From assembly GCA_012799425.1 (NCBI GenBank), contig JAAZLF010000093.1:1-7632 (forward strand): 7,632 nt of DNA, read 5' to 3'. The stretch comes from Actinomycetales bacterium (lineage in GTDB: Bacteria; Actinomycetota; Actinomycetes; Actinomycetales; Dermabacteraceae). The translations under genes were made by a program, and so were the position numbers. Shown in pieces: positions 6,119 through 7,632 of the stretch (its first letter is position 1; each line of letters opens with the position of its first letter). The notes under the pieces are model-generated. The model was not told where the DNA came from. It saw only the letters and a program-made list of their open reading frames with translations, and did not search any database.

Positions 6119-6863
6119 GGCCGACGTGACTGCTGCGCGACTCTTCCGACCAGCCGACTTCACGGCACACCTCTTCGATCTCGACGGGGTCATCACCCCT
6201 ACGGCCGAGGTGCACATGCGCGCCTGGGCCGAGATGTTCAGCCGGTTCCTCTCCGCCCGGGGCGTCCTCGAGCCCTACACCGACGCCGACTACTTCGCCC
6301 ACGTCGATGGACGTCCCCGCTACGACGGCGTGCGCGACTTCCTCTCCTCCCGCGGCATCGCGCTCGCGGAGGGCGAGGACCACGACCCCGGCGATCAGGC
6401 GCCCGGTGCCGAGACCGTGCGCGGACTCGGCAACCGCAAGAACGATCTGGTCCTGTCTCTGCTGCGCCGCGAGGGCGTGGCGCCGTACCCGGGCACGGTC
6501 GCCTATCTCGACTCGCTGCCCGGCGACGCGCGGCTCGCGATCGTCTCCTCCTCCCGGAACGCGGAGGAGGTGCTGCGCGCCGCCGGCCTGTTCGACCGCT
6601 TCGAGCACATCGTGGACGGGAACCTCGCCTCGCACGAGGGTCTTCCCGGCAAGCCCGCCCCGGACACCTACCTCCACGGCGCCCGCCTGCTGGGCGTGGA
6701 TCCCGCTGCGACGGTGGTCTACGAGGACGCGGTCTCCGGTGTGCAGTCCGGCGCTGCCGGGAACTTCGGAGCAGTGATCGGAGTGGACCGCGGCGTCGGA
6801 GCCGCTCAGCTCGCCGCAGCCGGCGCCACCCATGTCGTCGCCGACCTCGAGGAGATCGCATGA
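6117..6863 (+). CDS. HAD-superfamily beta-phosphoglucomutase-like protein
   Basis: This 248-residue cytoplasmic protein probably converts beta-glucose 1-phosphate to glucose 6-phosphate, working on the product of the phosphorylase encoded next. All HAD motifs are present: motif I FDLDGVITPTAEVH with nucleophile Asp21 and acid/base Asp23; a cap domain at about residues 34-110, with DGRPRYDGV and GNRKND resembling beta-PGM substrate-binding segments; motif II Ser144 in VSSSRN; motif III Lys179 in GKPAPDTY; motif IV Glu203-Asp204 in YEDAVSG. The serine, lysine and Glu-Asp pair match known beta-PGM residues. Start options are ATG 6117 and GTG 6126 (245 residues); neither has a ribosome binding site, and GTG 6126 is likely if the mRNA is leaderless. 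A longer upstream frame lacks homology. The stop overlaps the GH65 start as ATGA. A phosphatase acting on another sugar phosphate is the main alternative. Confidence 0.9.
   Translation: MADVTAARLFRPADFTAHLFDLDGVITPTAEVHMRAWAEMFSRFLSARGVLEPYTDADYFAHVDGRPRYDGVRDFLSSRGIALAEGEDHDPGDQAPGAETVRGLGNRKNDLVLSLLRREGVAPYPGTVAYLDSLPGDARLAIVSSSRNAEEVLRAAGLFDRFEHIVDGNLASHEGLPGKPAPDTYLHGARLLGVDPAATVVYEDAVSGVQSGAAGNFGAVIGVDRGVGAAQLAAAGATHVVADLEEIA
6849..6854 (+). promoter_or_regulatory. Ribosome binding site of the GH65 gene inside the HAD gene
   Basis: GAGGAG lies 5 bases before ATG 6860, within the last codons of the upstream gene. With the ATGA stop/start overlap this supports coupled translation and fixes the GH65 start. 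Confidence 0.8.
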
Positions 6864-7632
6864 CCCGCCTGCGCTCGGTGCCTTCCGACCCCGTCGACCG
6901 CACGTACCTGCCGCTGGACGAGTGGCGCCTGGTCGAGACGCGACCGCACCCGGATCTGGGGCTCACGGAGACCCTCTTCGCGACCGCCAACGGCTACCTG
7001 GGAATGCGCGGGACCCCCTCCGAGGGGCGGGACGCGGAGATCCACGGCACCTTCCTCAACGGCTTCCACGAGACCTGGCAGATCAACCACGCTGAATCGG
7101 CTTTCGGCTTCGCGCGCACCGGCCAGACCATGATCTCGGTGCCCGACTCCTCCGTGCTCAAGCTCTACGTCGACGACGAGCCGCTGCTGCTGTCGATCGC
7201 CGATCTGGAGGAGTACGAGCGCTGGATCGACTTCCGCGAAGGGGTGCTGCGCCGCGAGCTGATCTGGCGCACCCCGGCCGGGAAGCGCGTCAAGGTCAGC
7301 AGCTCCCGCATGGTCTCCTTCGCTCAGCGCCATCTCGCGCTGATGACGCTGAGAGTGGAGATGCTCGAGGGCTCCGCTCCGATCGCCATCTCCTCCCAGA
7401 TCATCAACCGCCAGGATTTCCGCGACGACTACGGCAAGGGCGTCGAGGGCGGTCCGATCACGGACAAGGCCGATCCGCGCCGCACCACGGACTTCACCCA
7501 CCGCGTGCTGGAACCGCTGCAGGACTGGCACAGCGACCGCCGGATGCTGCTGGGATATCGGGTCGCCAATTCGGGGATGACCCTGGCCGTCGGAGCGGAC
7601 CACGCGGTGGAGTCCGATGCCGAGGTCGAGCA
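6860..7632 (+). CDS. Glycoside hydrolase family 65 sugar phosphorylase (N-terminal part, runs off window)
   Basis: This frame gives 257 codons from ATG 6860 to the right edge without a stop. GH65 enzymes mostly use phosphate to split maltose, trehalose, kojibiose or similar alpha-glucosides into beta-glucose 1-phosphate and glucose; a few are hydrolases. The visible part is the N-terminal beta-sandwich domain. ETLFATANGYLGMRGTP (residues 37-53) is the hallmark near the start of the family, followed by GTFLNGFHETW (63-73), a position where family members usually have a G-Y or G-F-x-E element, and SSQIINRQDF (178-187). The catalytic (alpha/alpha)6 barrel, with its general-acid Glu and phosphate-binding residues, would lie beyond the window, so substrate and activity cannot be judged. 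Full-length members have roughly 750-850 residues. Overlap with the beta-PGM-like gene strongly supports a phosphorylase rather than a hydrolase. The pairing matches mycobacterial Rv3400-Rv3401. Confidence 0.9.
   Translation, partial: MTRLRSVPSDPVDRTYLPLDEWRLVETRPHPDLGLTETLFATANGYLGMRGTPSEGRDAEIHGTFLNGFHETWQINHAESAFGFARTGQTMISVPDSSVLKLYVDDEPLLLSIADLEEYERWIDFREGVLRRELIWRTPAGKRVKVSSSRMVSFAQRHLALMTLRVEMLEGSAPIAISSQIINRQDFRDDYGKGVEGGPITDKADPRRTTDFTHRVLEPLQDWHSDRRMLLGYRVANSGMTLAVGADHAVESDAEVE

Noticed and set aside
6806..7603. Minus-strand open frame of 265 codons opposite the GH65 gene
   Set aside because: The plus strand has clear GH65 motifs, an RBS and coupling; the antisense frame has no domain I recognise.

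Overview
This window is very GC-rich, and its genes show the strong third-position G/C bias of a high-GC Gram-positive bacterium. A CarD/CdnL-type RNA polymerase regulator and a beta-phosphoglucomutase-like/GH65 phosphorylase pair (the arrangement also known in mycobacteria as Rv3400-Rv3401) both point to an actinobacterium. A member of the Micrococcales, for example a Brachybacterium-like organism, is my guess; the sequence alone does not prove it. I see no tRNA, rRNA, insertion sequence, CRISPR array or phage gene.

Left third, minus strand, read from right to left: a three-gene unit made of an ABC transporter ATPase (2915-2229), a roughly 12-segment membrane permease (2232-721) and a class I SAM-dependent methyltransferase (716 to beyond the left edge). 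The ATPase and permease overlap by GTGA and only 4 bases separate the permease from the methyltransferase, so they look like one translationally coupled operon. The cargo is unknown.

Middle: a gene-free stretch of about 360 bases (2916-3279) lies between this operon and a divergent carD-like gene (3280-3819, plus strand, TTG start behind a strong ribosome binding site). The stretch is unusually structured: about three to four copies of a 13-base direct repeat, an imperfect palindrome, the only AT-rich patch nearby, an 11-base exact tandem duplication and a hairpin in the presumed carD leader. It is the best candidate here for a regulatory element not already described.

Convergent to carD, on the minus strand, lie an MFS efflux-type transporter (5190-3877) and, upstream of it, an SRPBCC/AHSA1-like protein (5938-5276). 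The two are 85 bases apart and may be cotranscribed. Two GC-rich hairpins sit at the carD/MFS convergence.

Right end, plus strand: a HAD-superfamily beta-phosphoglucomutase-like protein (6117-6863) overlaps by ATGA a GH65 sugar phosphorylase that runs off the right edge. Together they would turn an alpha-linked glucose disaccharide plus phosphate into glucose and glucose 6-phosphate. The HAD gene has no ribosome binding site but has a -10-like TAGCAT just before its start region, suggesting a leaderless mRNA.

Most of the window is ordinary actinobacterial chromosome. The points most worth a second look are the repeat-rich divergent promoter region and the divergent CarD with a changed RNA-polymerase-contact residue.
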